A model generated the notes under the pieces. The model saw only the letters and a program-made list of their open reading frames with translations, had not been told where the DNA came from and made no database searches. 64,000 bases of DNA, from the NCBI RefSeq assembly GCF_041438805.1, contig NZ_CP109190.1:2232001-2296000 (forward strand), written 5' to 3'. Source of the DNA: Streptomyces sp. NBC_01707 (GTDB taxonomy: Bacteria > Actinomycetota > Actinomycetes > Streptomycetales > Streptomycetaceae). Both the position numbers and the translations under genes were made by a program. Below are positions 51,042 to 60,188 of the stretch, one piece after another (position 1 is the first letter of the stretch; the number at the start of each line of letters is the position of its first letter).

Positions 51042-51998
51042 TCAGGGGCAGCGGATCACCTGACCCGCGTACGAAAGATTTCCACCGAACCCGAAAAGCA
51101 GCACCGGAGCACCGCTCTCGACCTCCCCCCGCTCGACCAGCTTCGACAGCGCCATGGGGATGGAAGCGGCGGACGTATTGCCCGAATCCACCACATCGCG
51201 GGCGATGACGGCGTTGACCGCACCGATCTTCCGGGCGACCGGTTCGATGATCCGCAAATTGGCCTGGTGCAGTACCACCGCAGCGAGATCCTCGGGGGCG
51301 ACCCCGGCCCGATCGCACACCTTGCGCGCGATGGGCGGCAGTTGAGTGGTGGCCCAGCGGTAGACGGACTGCCCCTCCTGGGCGAAGCGCGGCGGCGTCC
51401 CCTCGATCCGCACCGCACGCCCCATCTCCGGCACCGAACCCCACAGCACGGGACCGATTCCGGGCGCGGCGTCCGCATCACCCTGCGGATCCGCGACCAC
51501 GACCGCGGCGCCCGCGCCGTCGCCGAGCAGGACGCAGGTGGAGCGGTCGGTCCAGTCGGCGATGTCGGCCATCTTGTCGGCGCCGATCACCAGCGCACGG
51601 GTCGCGGCGCCCGCCCGGACGGCGTGATCCGCGGTGGCGAGGGCATGGGTGAAGCCGGAGCAGACGACATTGATGTCCATCACGGCCGGCGAACCCATGC
51701 CGAGTCGGGCGGCGACCCGCGCCGACATGCTCGGTGACCGGTCCATGGCGGTGGAGGTCGCGACGAGGACCAGATCGATGTCGGTGGGGAGCAGACCGGC
51801 CGTGGCGAGCGCCTTGGCCGCCGCGTGCGCCGCCATCTCGTCCACCGGCTCGTCAGGGCCTCCCACATGGCGGGTCTTGATCCCGACGCGACTGGTGATC
51901 CACTCGTCGCTGGTGTCGACCATGGCCGCCAGGTCGTCGTTGGTGAGCACCTTGGCGGGCTGATAGTGGCCGAGCGCCACGACACGTGAGCCGGTCAT
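51042..51998 (-). CDS. 3-oxoacyl-ACP synthase III-like (KAS III) protein
   Basis: The 318-residue protein starts SRVVALGHYQPAKVLTNDDL and has the Cys-His-Asn triad: Cys113 in NVVCSGFTHAL, His244 in LHQANLRII and Asn274 in GNTSAASIP. It also has TSDEWITSRVGIKTRH and LLFGFGGNLSYAGQVI. The length is usual. It could start fatty acid synthesis or serve a side pathway; it is not in a fab cluster, so a side role is more likely. The ATG at 51996-51998 is the family start. It diverges from the formate-dehydrogenase remnant. Confidence 0.85.
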   Translation of the reverse strand: MTGSRVVALGHYQPAKVLTNDDLAAMVDTSDEWITSRVGIKTRHVGGPDEPVDEMAAHAAAKALATAGLLPTDIDLVLVATSTAMDRSPSMSARVAARLGMGSPAVMDINVVCSGFTHALATADHAVRAGAATRALVIGADKMADIADWTDRSTCVLLGDGAGAAVVVADPQGDADAAPGIGPVLWGSVPEMGRAVRIEGTPPRFAQEGQSVYRWATTQLPPIARKVCDRAGVAPEDLAAVVLHQANLRIIEPVARKIGAVNAVIARDVVDSGNTSAASIPMALSKLVERGEVESGAPVLLFGFGGNLSYAGQVIRCP

Positions 51999-52133
51999 GT
52001 AGAGGTTCCCCTCGCTACGTATGGCAGGAACTATCCAGTCTTGGTGGCTACCGCCCGGTACAGGTGCACGTGATCCCACAGGATTACCGGCCGCGGCTTG
52101 GAGGCTTGACGACACCCTTGACCCCTTTGAACA

Positions 52134-52159
52134 CATACTGTAGACAATATTCAGTCGAC
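52134..52159. promoter_or_regulatory. GntR-type operator candidate in the KAS III / formate-dehydrogenase gap
   Basis: CATACTGTAGACAATATTC followed by AGTCGAC contains the motif shared with 51011 and resembles the oxalate-island palindrome at 20668 (TACAGTAT core). It lies between divergent genes, about 60 bases upstream of the remnant's GTG. Confidence 0.5.
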
Positions 52160-52212
52160 TTGACATCGCCTCCTGTTCCCTCGCTCGGCCCCTTACCGAA
52201 CGGAGAGCCCCC

Positions 52213-52456
52213 GTGAAGGTCGCAGTTGTCGGTACCGGTCCGATCGGCACCTGCGTCGGGGCCGCGCTCCGCCGAGCCGTCCCGGACGCAGACCACCACC
52301 GCGTGCGCCAACTGCGGCACGGGATGCAACGTCAGACTCCATGTGCAGGACAATGAGCTCGTCACGGTCACCTCACCGCACGACAACCCGGTGACCCACG
52401 GCAACCTCTGCATCAAGGGCCGTTTCGGCTTCCAACACGTACAGAATCGGGTTTAA
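52213..52456 (+). pseudogene. Deletion scar joining a dehydrogenase start to a formate-dehydrogenase-type Fe-S gene end
   Basis: From the GTG at 52213 the frame reads VKVAVVGTGPIGTCVGAALR, a Rossmann-type NAD-binding start, which then runs to a stop. In another frame, from about 52275, it reads TACANCGTGCNVRLHVQ, then NLCIKGRFGFQHVQNR to a stop at 52456. This is the molybdopterin-type 4Fe-4S end (CxxCxxxC...C) typical of the 2Fe-2S/4Fe-4S protein that precedes fdhD in many streptomycetes. The frames do not match, so the two pieces are probably joined by a deletion that removed most of both genes. A translated 76-codon remnant from the TTG at 52226 is possible. Confidence 0.6.
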
Positions 52457-52461
52457 CCGCC

Positions 52462-53310
52462 ATGGGACGGGTCACCGAGCGTCGCCGCACCATTCGCATC
52501 CGGGACGGGGTGGTCTCCACCCGCCCCGACACACTTGTCGCCGAGGAGCCTCTGGAGATCCGGCTGAACGGCAGGCCGCTGGCGATCACGATGCGTACGC
52601 CGGGCGACGACTTCGCACTGGCGGCGGGCTTCCTCGTCAGCGAGGGAGTGATCGGTGACGGCTCCGAGGTGCAGTCGATCGTGTACTGCGCGGGGGCCAC
52701 GGCCGACGGCGTGAACACGTACAACGTGGTGGACGTGAAGCTCGCGCCCGGCGTACAGGTCCCCGACATCACGCTGGAGCGCAACGTCTACACCACGTCG
52801 TCCTGCGGGCTGTGCGGCAAGGCGAGCCTCGACGCGGTCCGCACCACGACCCGGCACCCGATCGCCGACGCTCCGCCGGTCCGGGTGGAGCCCGCGCTGC
52901 TCTCGGCGCTCCCCGACCGGCTGCGCGAGTCGCAGCGGGTCTTCGACCGGACCGGGGGTCTGCACGCGGCGGCGCTGTTCACCGAGACGGGGGAACTCCT
53001 CGACATCCGGGAGGACGTCGGTCGGCACAACGCGGTCGACAAGCTCGTCGGCCGGGCCCTGACCGACAACCGGCTGCCGCTGTCCCGGGCGATTCTGCTG
53101 GTGTCGGGGCGGGCCTCGTTCGAGCTGGCCCAGAAGGCGGTGATGGCCGGGATCCCGATGCTCGCCGCGGTCTCGGCGCCGTCGTCGCTCGCCGTCGATC
53201 TGGCGGCCGAGACCGGACTGACCCTGGTCGGCTTCCTGCGGGGTCCGTCCATGAACGTGTACGCGGGTGACCACCGCATCGCCCTGGAGGCGACGGTCGG
53301 CCAGGGCTGA
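52462..53310 (+). CDS. fdhD: FdhD, formate dehydrogenase sulfurtransferase
   Basis: The 282-residue protein has the FdhD pattern: RPLAITMRTPGDDFALAAGF, FLVSEGVI, the essential Cys pair Cys115/Cys118 in SSCGLCGKASLDAV, GGLHAAALFTETGELLDIRE and EDVGRHNAVDKLVG. FdhD passes sulfur from IscS to the bis-MGD cofactor of formate dehydrogenase. The ATG lies 3 bases after the remnant stop. If no formate dehydrogenase is encoded elsewhere, it is an orphan maturation factor. Confidence 0.95.
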   Translation: MGRVTERRRTIRIRDGVVSTRPDTLVAEEPLEIRLNGRPLAITMRTPGDDFALAAGFLVSEGVIGDGSEVQSIVYCAGATADGVNTYNVVDVKLAPGVQVPDITLERNVYTTSSCGLCGKASLDAVRTTTRHPIADAPPVRVEPALLSALPDRLRESQRVFDRTGGLHAAALFTETGELLDIREDVGRHNAVDKLVGRALTDNRLPLSRAILLVSGRASFELAQKAVMAGIPMLAAVSAPSSLAVDLAAETGLTLVGFLRGPSMNVYAGDHRIALEATVGQG

Positions 53311-53471
53311 GCCGCCCGGCCCGCCACACGGGTCAGGGACCGGCCGGCGGGGAGCGCCCCCTGCGCCGGCCGGCCCCGCCCCCGTGAGTACGTCGTAGGC
53401 CTGTTCGGGGGCGGCACGACGAGCCGTGGCGCCACGCCACCGGACAGCGACTCACGCCACGAGCAGGCCGG

Positions 53472-54536
53472 TCAGCCCACCGCCACCGGCTCCTCCGCCG
53501 CCGCACCGCTCGCCGGAGTCACGGACCGCTCCTGGCGCCCCTGCTGCGGGTCGAGCCGGTCGAGCCGGTCGCGCGAGCGACGCTTCGCGATCACCGCGCA
53601 CACCATCAGCTGCATCTGATGGAAGAGCATCAGCGGCAGCACGGCCAGGCTCGCGTGCGCCCCGAAGAGCACGCTCGCCATCGGCAGCCCCGAGGCCAGG
53701 CTCTTCTTCGAACCGGCGAACTGAATGGCGATCCGGTCGCCCCGGTCGAAACCGAGCCGCTTCGCCCCGTACCAGGTCAGTGCGAGCATCAGCGCGAGCA
53801 GCGCCCCTTCGGCGACGAGCAGCGCGCCGAGCCGGGCCGGGGTGACCTGGTGCCAGATGCCGGCGACCATGCCCTCGCTGAACGCGGCGTAGACGACCAG
53901 CAGGATCGAGCCCCGGTCGACATAGCCGAGCACCTTCTTGTGGCGGGTGATGAATCCGCCGATCCAGCGGCGCAGCAACTGCCCGGCGACGAACGGCAGC
54001 AACAGCTGGACCCCGATCTTCAGCAGTGCGTCCGCCGAGAATCCGCCACCGCTGTTGCCGAGCAGCGCGGCGGCGAGCAGCGGGGTGAGGAAGATCCCTG
54101 CGAGCGAGGAGAAGGAGCCCGCGCAGATCGCCGCCGGGACGTTGCCGCGGGCGATCGAGGTGAACGCGATCGACGACTGGATGGTCGAAGGAACGAGGCA
54201 GAGGAAGAGGAAGCCGCTGTAGAGCTGGGGCGTCAGGACGTACGGAACCAGGCTCCCGCCCGCCAGGCCCAGCAGCGGGAACGCAACGAACGTGCAGATC
54301 AGGACGGTGAGATGGAGCCGCCAGTGCTTGAGTCCGTCGAGCGCCTCGGCGGTCGAGAGGCGGGCGCCGTACAGGAAGAAGAGAAGGGCGACCGCTCCGG
54401 TCGACGCACCGTCCGCCACATCCGCGGCGGCCCCGGACGCGGGCAACAACGCCGCAACCGCGACGGTGCCGATCAGCGCCAGGATGTACGGGTCGATCGG
54501 CAACCAGGACGGCAGCTTCAGGGTGCGGCGGCTCAT
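53472..54536 (-). CDS. BASS-family (bile acid:sodium symporter, YfeH-like) transporter
   Basis: The 354-residue membrane protein has about 9-10 membrane segments and BASS-family motifs: WLPIDPYILALIGTVAVAAL, GAVALLFFLYGARLSTAEAL, VPSTIQSSIAFTSIARGNVP (the crossing motif) and IAIQFAGSKKSLASGLPMAS. It probably carries an organic anion with sodium; substrate unknown. The ATG at 54534-54536 follows GGAG; an upstream in-frame GTG at 54545 is an alternative. It is divergent from a LysR regulator. Confidence 0.85.
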   Translation of the reverse strand: MSRRTLKLPSWLPIDPYILALIGTVAVAALLPASGAAADVADGASTGAVALLFFLYGARLSTAEALDGLKHWRLHLTVLICTFVAFPLLGLAGGSLVPYVLTPQLYSGFLFLCLVPSTIQSSIAFTSIARGNVPAAICAGSFSSLAGIFLTPLLAAALLGNSGGGFSADALLKIGVQLLLPFVAGQLLRRWIGGFITRHKKVLGYVDRGSILLVVYAAFSEGMVAGIWHQVTPARLGALLVAEGALLALMLALTWYGAKRLGFDRGDRIAIQFAGSKKSLASGLPMASVLFGAHASLAVLPLMLFHQMQLMVCAVIAKRRSRDRLDRLDPQQGRQERSVTPASGAAAEEPVAVG

Positions 54537-54653
54537 GTGCTCCACGTGTTCTCTCGTTCAGGTCGTGCCCTCTCCATCTTGCTCTTGATCACCGCAATCG
54601 GGAATCCCGCATACCGCTCTCACTGTCATCACGCATCGCGATAACCTGACCTT

Positions 54654-55556
54654 ATGTACGACCCTGCACAGCTCCGTACCTTTCTCGCCGTCGCCCAGAC
54701 GCTGAGTTTCACCCAGGCAGCCCGTCGGCTCGGCGTGCGGCAGTCCACGGTGAGCCAGCATGTGCGGCGGCTCGAGGACGCGACGGGACGGCAGCTGTTC
54801 ACCCGGGACACGCACCGGGTCGACCTCACCGGGGACGGCGAGGCGATGCTCGGCTTCGCCCGGACGATCCTGCAGGCCCATGAGCGGGCAGCGGCGTTCT
54901 TCACCGGGACCCGGCTGCGCGGCCGGCTGCGGTTCGGAGCCTCCGAGGACTTCGTGCTGACCCGGCTGCCGGAGATCCTGGAGTCGTTCCGCCGCGACCA
55001 CCCGGAGGTCGAACTGGAGCTGACCGTGGAGCTCTCCGGGACGCTGCACCGGCAGCTGGCGGCGGGCCGGCTCGATCTGGTCCTCGCCAAGCGGCGGACC
55101 GGCGACACGCACGGTGAGCTGGTCTGGCAGGACGCGCTGACCTGGATCGGAGCACCGCACGTGCGGATCGATCCGGACCGTCCGGTGCCGCTGGTCCTCT
55201 TTCCGCCGCCGGGCATCACCCGGGCCCGCGCCCTGGAGGTGCTGGAGGAACACGGCCGTTCGTGGCGGGTCGCTTGTACGAGTACGAGCCTCAGCGGGCT
55301 GATCGCGGCGGCCCATGCCGGGCTGGGCGTGATGGCGCACACCCGCGGCCTCATCCCACCGGGACTGGCCCCGGTGCCTGCCAGGGCGGGACTGCCGGAG
55401 CTCGGCGATGTGGATTTCGTCCTGCTGCACGGCCGCCGCCGGGAAGCGGCCCAGGAGGCGGCGGACGCGCTCGCGGCGGCGATCCTGGCGGGAGGCGACC
55501 GGCTGATCCGCTCCGTCGGCGGGATCAACACGATCGGCGGCCGCGAGGGCGCGTGA
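54654..55556 (+). CDS. LysR-family transcriptional regulator
   Basis: The 300-residue protein starts YDPAQLRTFLAVAQTLSFTQ with the LysR winged helix (AARRLGVRQSTVSQHVRRLE, GRQLFTRDTHRVDLTGDGEA) and continues with the effector domain (GRLRFGASEDF, LIAAAHAGLGVMAHTRGLIP). LysR regulators usually act on a divergent gene, here the BASS transporter; the 117-base shared gap contains an ATCGCGAT palindrome near 54635. The ATG at 54654 is the family start. Confidence 0.9.
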   Translation: MYDPAQLRTFLAVAQTLSFTQAARRLGVRQSTVSQHVRRLEDATGRQLFTRDTHRVDLTGDGEAMLGFARTILQAHERAAAFFTGTRLRGRLRFGASEDFVLTRLPEILESFRRDHPEVELELTVELSGTLHRQLAAGRLDLVLAKRRTGDTHGELVWQDALTWIGAPHVRIDPDRPVPLVLFPPPGITRARALEVLEEHGRSWRVACTSTSLSGLIAAAHAGLGVMAHTRGLIPPGLAPVPARAGLPELGDVDFVLLHGRRREAAQEAADALAAAILAGGDRLIRSVGGINTIGGREGA

Positions 55557-55760
55557 CCGAGGCGTACAGATTCGGTGGAGATTCCGGCGCAAGCTACTTA
55601 CTCCTCCGTCAGATGTGCGCCCGAGCCCTGCCCATGTGGCCGGATATTTGTGGCTGACCTGTACAGATGCCACGCTTCCCGAAGCCTCCGGGCCCTCCCG
55701 CCGCGCCGTCCCATCAGGTAGCGTCACGGCGCTGTGCGGAGCGCCACAAGGAGCAGTTCA

Positions 55761-57584
55761 TTGCGCGAGTTCACGGTCCCACCCATGGCGGCCGCGCCCC
55801 ACGTCGGCGGTCTGGCTGATGTCGTCTTCGACTACCCGGAGGAGGACCCGCATCGGATTGCGCTCGGCCGGAAGGACGCGAGCGGACGCTGGCGTGACAT
55901 CACCGCCGCGACGTTCCGTGACGAGGTGCTGGCCCTCGCCAAGGGGCTGATCGCCCACGGCGTCCGGTTCGGCGACCGGGTCGCCCTGATGTCCCGTACC
56001 CGGTACGAGTGGACGCTCTTCGACTTCGCACTGTGGACGGTCGGTGCCCAGTCCGTGCCGATCTACCCGACGTCCTCGGCCGAGCAGGTCTTCTGGATGC
56101 TGCACGACGCCGATGTGTCCGCCATCGTGGTCGAGCACGAGGATCACGCGATGACGATCGCCTCGGTGATCGACCGGCTGCCCGGGATGAGACGGCTGTG
56201 GCAGCTGGACGCCGACGCGGTGACCGAACTCGTCGACGCGGGCACCCATGTCGAGGACGAAGTGGTGCACCGGCACCGGCGGGCGGTGACGCCCGAGTCC
56301 GTGGCGACCATCATCTACACCTCCGGTACGACGGGCCGGCCCAAGGGCTGTGTGATCACCCACGCCAACTTCATGTTCGAGACGGACACCATGGCCGCCC
56401 GGTGGGAGTCGGTCTTCCACTCCAAGCCGGGCGACGAGGCCGCCACGCTCCTCTTCCTGCCACTGGCCCATGTCTTCGGCCGGATGGTCGAGGTCACGGC
56501 GATCCGCGGCCGGGTGAAGCTGGGCCACCAGCCGGAGCTGTCGGCGAAGGCGCTGATGCCGGACCTGGTGACGTTCCGGCCGACGTTCATCCTGGCGGTG
56601 CCGTACATCTTCGAGAAGGTCTTCAACGGCGCCCGGCGCAAGGCCGAGGCGGAGGGCAAGCTCGGGCCGTTCGACAAGGCCTTCGACGTCGCGGTGAGGT
56701 ACGCGGACGCGATGGAGCACAAGGCCTTCGGAACCGGCCCCGGACCGTCGCCGGGGCTGCGCATGCAGCACCAGTTCTTCGACAAGGTCGTGTACAAGAA
56801 GGTCCGCGACGCGATGGGCGGCCGGGTGCGGCACGCCATGTCGGGCGGCTCCGGGATGGAGCGGCAGCTCGGTCTGTTCTTCGAGGGCGCCGGCATCACG
56901 GTGTACGAGGGGTACGGACTGACCGAGTCGACAGCGGCGGCCACCGCCAATCCGCCGGAGCGCACCCGGTACGGCACGGTCGGACAGCCGATCCCCGGTA
57001 CCACCGTGCACATCGCCGAGGACGGCGAGATCTGGGTGTACGGCAGCAATGTCTTCGGCGGCTATCTGGGCGACCCGAAGGCCACCGACGCGGTGCTGTA
57101 CGACGGCTGGCTGGCCACCGGAGACCTGGGTGCACTCGACGAGGACGGCTATCTGACCATCACCGGGCGGAAGAAGGAGATCCTGGTGACGTCGGGCGGC
57201 AAGAGTGTGTCGCCGGCTGGTCTGGAGGAGCGGGTGCGGGCGCATCCCCTGGTCGCGCAGTGCATCGTGGTCGGCAACGACCGGCCGTACATCGCGGCGC
57301 TGGTGACCGTGGACCAGGAATCCGTCGACCACTGGCTCGCCATGCAGGGTCGGCCGCCGATGAGGGCGGCGGACCTGGTGCGCGACCCGGATCTGGAGAT
57401 GGAGGTCCGGCGGGCGGTGGTGGCGGCCAACACGGCGGTCTCGCAGGCCGAGTCGATCCGTACCTTCCGGATACTGGCGCATCAGTTCACCGAGGAGCAC
57501 GGTCTGCTGACCCCGTCGCTGAAACTGAAGCGAAAAGCGATCGAGACCGCGTACGCCGCCGAGGTGGACGCGCTGTACCGGTGA
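55761..57584 (+). CDS. Long-chain fatty-acid-CoA ligase-like (AMP-forming) protein
   Basis: The 607-residue protein has the ANL-family motifs: IIYTSGTTGRPKGCVITHAN (AMP-binding P-loop), LLFLPLAHVFGRMVEVTAI, a MSGGSGMERQLGLFFEGAGI block, VYEGYGLTESTAAATANPPE and WLATGDLGALDEDGYLTITG with RKKEILVTSGGKSVSP. The long linker with RMQHQFFDKVVYKKVRDAMG fits long-chain acyl-CoA ligases of the FadD15 type. The TTG start at 55761 follows AAGGAG 7 bases upstream. Monocistronic by position. Confidence 0.85.
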   Translation: MREFTVPPMAAAPHVGGLADVVFDYPEEDPHRIALGRKDASGRWRDITAATFRDEVLALAKGLIAHGVRFGDRVALMSRTRYEWTLFDFALWTVGAQSVPIYPTSSAEQVFWMLHDADVSAIVVEHEDHAMTIASVIDRLPGMRRLWQLDADAVTELVDAGTHVEDEVVHRHRRAVTPESVATIIYTSGTTGRPKGCVITHANFMFETDTMAARWESVFHSKPGDEAATLLFLPLAHVFGRMVEVTAIRGRVKLGHQPELSAKALMPDLVTFRPTFILAVPYIFEKVFNGARRKAEAEGKLGPFDKAFDVAVRYADAMEHKAFGTGPGPSPGLRMQHQFFDKVVYKKVRDAMGGRVRHAMSGGSGMERQLGLFFEGAGITVYEGYGLTESTAAATANPPERTRYGTVGQPIPGTTVHIAEDGEIWVYGSNVFGGYLGDPKATDAVLYDGWLATGDLGALDEDGYLTITGRKKEILVTSGGKSVSPAGLEERVRAHPLVAQCIVVGNDRPYIAALVTVDQESVDHWLAMQGRPPMRAADLVRDPDLEMEVRRAVVAANTAVSQAESIRTFRILAHQFTEEHGLLTPSLKLKRKAIETAYAAEVDALYR

Positions 57585-57691
57585 GGCGTGCCCGGGGCAC
57601 CGACCTGAATTGGCGCTCGCCGGGAATGCATCGGGGCCCTTGATCGTTGAACCCGCGTATACCAAACCGACGACGTAAGGATCGACCGCTC

Positions 57692-58528
57692 GTGAGCCAG
57701 GTCCCCTCCATCACCCTCAACAATGGCGTCGAGATGCCCCAGCTCGGTTTCGGTGTCTGGCAGGTGCCGGACACCGAGGCGACGAAGGCGGTCAGGACAG
57801 CCATCGAGTCCGGGTACCGGAGCATCGACACCGCCGCGATCTACGAGAACGAGCAGGGCACGGGCAAGGCCATCGCCGACTCCGGTGTCGCCCGGGAAGA
57901 GCTCTTCGTCACCACGAAGCTGTGGAACAGCCAGCAGGGCTACGACACCACGCTGCGGGCGTTCGACGCCTCGCTCGACAAGCTGGGTCTCGACTATGTC
58001 GATCTGTACCTGATCCACTGGCCGGTGCCCGCCAAGGACGCGTACATCGACACGTACAGGGCCTTCGAGAAGATCTACGCCGACGGCCGCGCCAAGGCCA
58101 TCGGTGTCTCGAACTTCCTGCCCGAGCACCTGGAGCGCCTGATCGGTGAGACCTCCGTGGTCCCCGTGATCAACCAGATCGAGCTGCACCCGCAGCTCCA
58201 GCAGGCCGAGTCCCGTGCCTTCCACGCCAAGCACGACATCGCGACCGAGGCCTGGTCGCCGCTGGGTCAGGGCAAGGGCCTCCTGGAGGTCCCGACGGTC
58301 GTCGCCATCGCCCAGAAGCACGGCCGCACGCCCGCGCAGGTGGTGCTCCGCTGGCACATCCAGACGGGCAACGTGGTGATCCCGAAGTCCGTGACGCCGT
58401 CGCGGATCGCGGAGAACCTCGATGTGTTCGGCTTCGAGCTCGACGCCGACGACCTCGCCGCGTTCGCCGCGCTGGACGAGGGCAAGCGCCTCGGCCCGAA
58501 CCCGGGCGAGTTCAACGTCGGCGCCTGA
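57692..58528 (+). CDS. Aldo/keto reductase
   Basis: The 278-residue NADPH-dependent AKR has the catalytic tetrad: Asp in GYRSIDTAAIYENEQGTG, Tyr in the same segment, Lys in FVTTKLWNSQQG and His in YLIHWPVPAKD. The cofactor loop IPKSVTPSRIAENLDV is also present. Members resemble 2,5-diketo-gluconate reductases and general aldehyde reductases. The GTG at 57692 follows AAGGA. The 107-base gap ahead shows no gene. Confidence 0.9.
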   Translation: MSQVPSITLNNGVEMPQLGFGVWQVPDTEATKAVRTAIESGYRSIDTAAIYENEQGTGKAIADSGVAREELFVTTKLWNSQQGYDTTLRAFDASLDKLGLDYVDLYLIHWPVPAKDAYIDTYRAFEKIYADGRAKAIGVSNFLPEHLERLIGETSVVPVINQIELHPQLQQAESRAFHAKHDIATEAWSPLGQGKGLLEVPTVVAIAQKHGRTPAQVVLRWHIQTGNVVIPKSVTPSRIAENLDVFGFELDADDLAAFAALDEGKRLGPNPGEFNVGA

Positions 58529-58618
58529 GCGCCGCCGCTCCTCGACCGCAACACGCGGAACCGCCGCCCGGCCTCGCGCCGGGCGGCGTCCGCATGTCCG
58601 AACCTGGAGGACCGTGCC

Positions 58619-59104
58619 ATGAGCGGGGAGACCGCGCCCGTCGTCGAACCGGGCCTGTACCGGCTGCGCAATGTGGGCAGTGGGCTGCTGCTGGAGGTGT
58701 ACGGCTCCGCCAAGGGCAGCGGCGCCAATGTGCAGCAGGGCAGCGAGAAGCGGGACGGAGCGGCTGCCCAGCACTGGCAGCTCTCACCGGTCCACGAGGG
58801 CGCCGCCCTCTACCATCTGACCAACGCGCACAGCGGCAAACGGCTGGACGTCGCCAACGCCTCCACGGAGAACGGCGCCAACGTCCAGCAGTGGAAGGCG
58901 AACAACTACGGCGCCCAGGAGTGGCTGCTCGAACAGCACCTGGATGCGCCGGGCACCGTGACCCTGGTCAGCTTCATCAGCGGACTCGTCCTCGAAGTGG
59001 CCGACGGCAGCACGGCGGACGGCGCCAACGTCCAGCAGTGGGACGACACCGACTCCCCCGGCCAGTGGTGGCAGTTGGAACCGGTGCCCCAGGACGGCCT
59101 TTAG
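58619..59104 (+). CDS. Ricin-B-type lectin domain protein
   Basis: The 161-residue protein is a single RICIN (beta-trefoil) domain with three repeats, each ending in GANVQQ plus Gly or Trp (about residues 36, 85 and 136) and preceded by SGLLLEV, SGKRLDV or SGLVLEV. The Gln-x-Trp pattern is the trefoil hallmark. No signal peptide is present, so it may be cytoplasmic or exported by an unusual route. Its stop codon overlaps the stop of the convergent methyltransferase gene by 2 bases. Confidence 0.85.
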   Translation: MSGETAPVVEPGLYRLRNVGSGLLLEVYGSAKGSGANVQQGSEKRDGAAAQHWQLSPVHEGAALYHLTNAHSGKRLDVANASTENGANVQQWKANNYGAQEWLLEQHLDAPGTVTLVSFISGLVLEVADGSTADGANVQQWDDTDSPGQWWQLEPVPQDGL

Positions 59105-60030
59105 GCACGCCGGGCCAGGTGGACCGTGCGCGCCGTGAGCAGGAAGACGTCCGGGCGGTGGCGCAGCCCGGCCGGGTCGTCGGGATCGAGCAGCCGGTCG
59201 AGCACGGCGAGGTCGTCGGCGGTGAGCGCGTCGGCGAGCATGTCGCGCCGCTGGGCGAATTCGGCGACGACATGGTCGCGGGCCTGGTCGGAGAGTGGTG
59301 CGGGCAGGTCGAGAAGGAAGGTGCGGGTGCCCTGCGGAGCCAGCCCCACCGCGGTGAACAGGGCGCTCCAGTCCTCGGTCTCCCGCTTGGCGTCCGGAAG
59401 GGACGCCCGCATCTCCTCGAACCAGTCCGCGGTCACCGCGTCGAGCCTCGCCTCCAGGCCCGGCCGGCCGAACCCGATGTCGCGCGGCAGCTGACGGGGT
59501 GGCAGTCCGCCCTCGACGAGGGCGACGGTGCCACCCGGGCGCAGCAGGCCGGCGAAACGGGCGAGGACGGCGCGCTGGTCACCCATGTGGTGAAGCGCGT
59601 TGCCCGCCCAGATCAGGTCCGCGTCCCCCAGCTTCGTCAGCTCGTCCGGGAGCTCCGCGTGCAGCGTGCGGACCCGGTCACCGAGACCGAGTCGTGCGGA
59701 GCGGGCCCGGGCCCGCTCCAGCAGTGCCGGGGTGCCGTCCACGGCGACGACTTCGGCATCCGGGAACGCCTCGGCGAGCAGGCACGCGATCACGCCGGGG
59801 CCACTGCCGATGTCGAGGACCCGGCGTACCCGCGGGGCGGTGGGAAGACCGGCGATCCAGCGGGCGGCCTCCTGGTACTGCGGGCTGCTGAGCTCGGCGT
59901 TCCGCTCCAGGATCGGGCCCATGACGTCCCAGTCGAGGTCGGTGGTGTCGTGGTGAGAGCCGTGCGCGGGACGGTCGTGCCCAGCGTGGGCGGTGTCGTG
60001 GTGAGAGCCGTGACCGGCGTGCTTCGTCAT
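59101..60030 (-). CDS. Class I SAM-dependent methyltransferase with His-rich N-terminus
   Basis: The 309-residue protein has a His-rich start (HAGHGSHHD repeated twice) and a methyltransferase core: VRRVLDIGSGPGVIACLLAE (motif I), AEVVAVDGTPALLERA (motif II), DLIWAGNALHHMGDQRAVLA and LLRPGGTVALVEG. The His-rich tail may bind metal. DNA repeats of 21 bases encode it (GGTGTCGTGGTGAGAGCCGT, twice, near 59941 and 59991). The ATG at 60028-60030 is used. Substrate unknown. Confidence 0.8.
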   Translation of the reverse strand: MTKHAGHGSHHDTAHAGHDRPAHGSHHDTTDLDWDVMGPILERNAELSSPQYQEAARWIAGLPTAPRVRRVLDIGSGPGVIACLLAEAFPDAEVVAVDGTPALLERARARSARLGLGDRVRTLHAELPDELTKLGDADLIWAGNALHHMGDQRAVLARFAGLLRPGGTVALVEGGLPPRQLPRDIGFGRPGLEARLDAVTADWFEEMRASLPDAKRETEDWSALFTAVGLAPQGTRTFLLDLPAPLSDQARDHVVAEFAQRRDMLADALTADDLAVLDRLLDPDDPAGLRHRPDVFLLTARTVHLARRA

Positions 60031-60188
60031 GCGCACCAGACTCGCCCGGTGTCAGGTGTCCGGCATAGCGTTGTCGCCGATTCGGCAAGCCGCGCCGCCC
60101 GGTCCTTCGGAGGACTCCGTCGCCGACGGCGGTCGCGCCACTCGTGCGCCAGGTACGTGCGCGCCGTCGGCGCGTCACGGCCCCGCTG

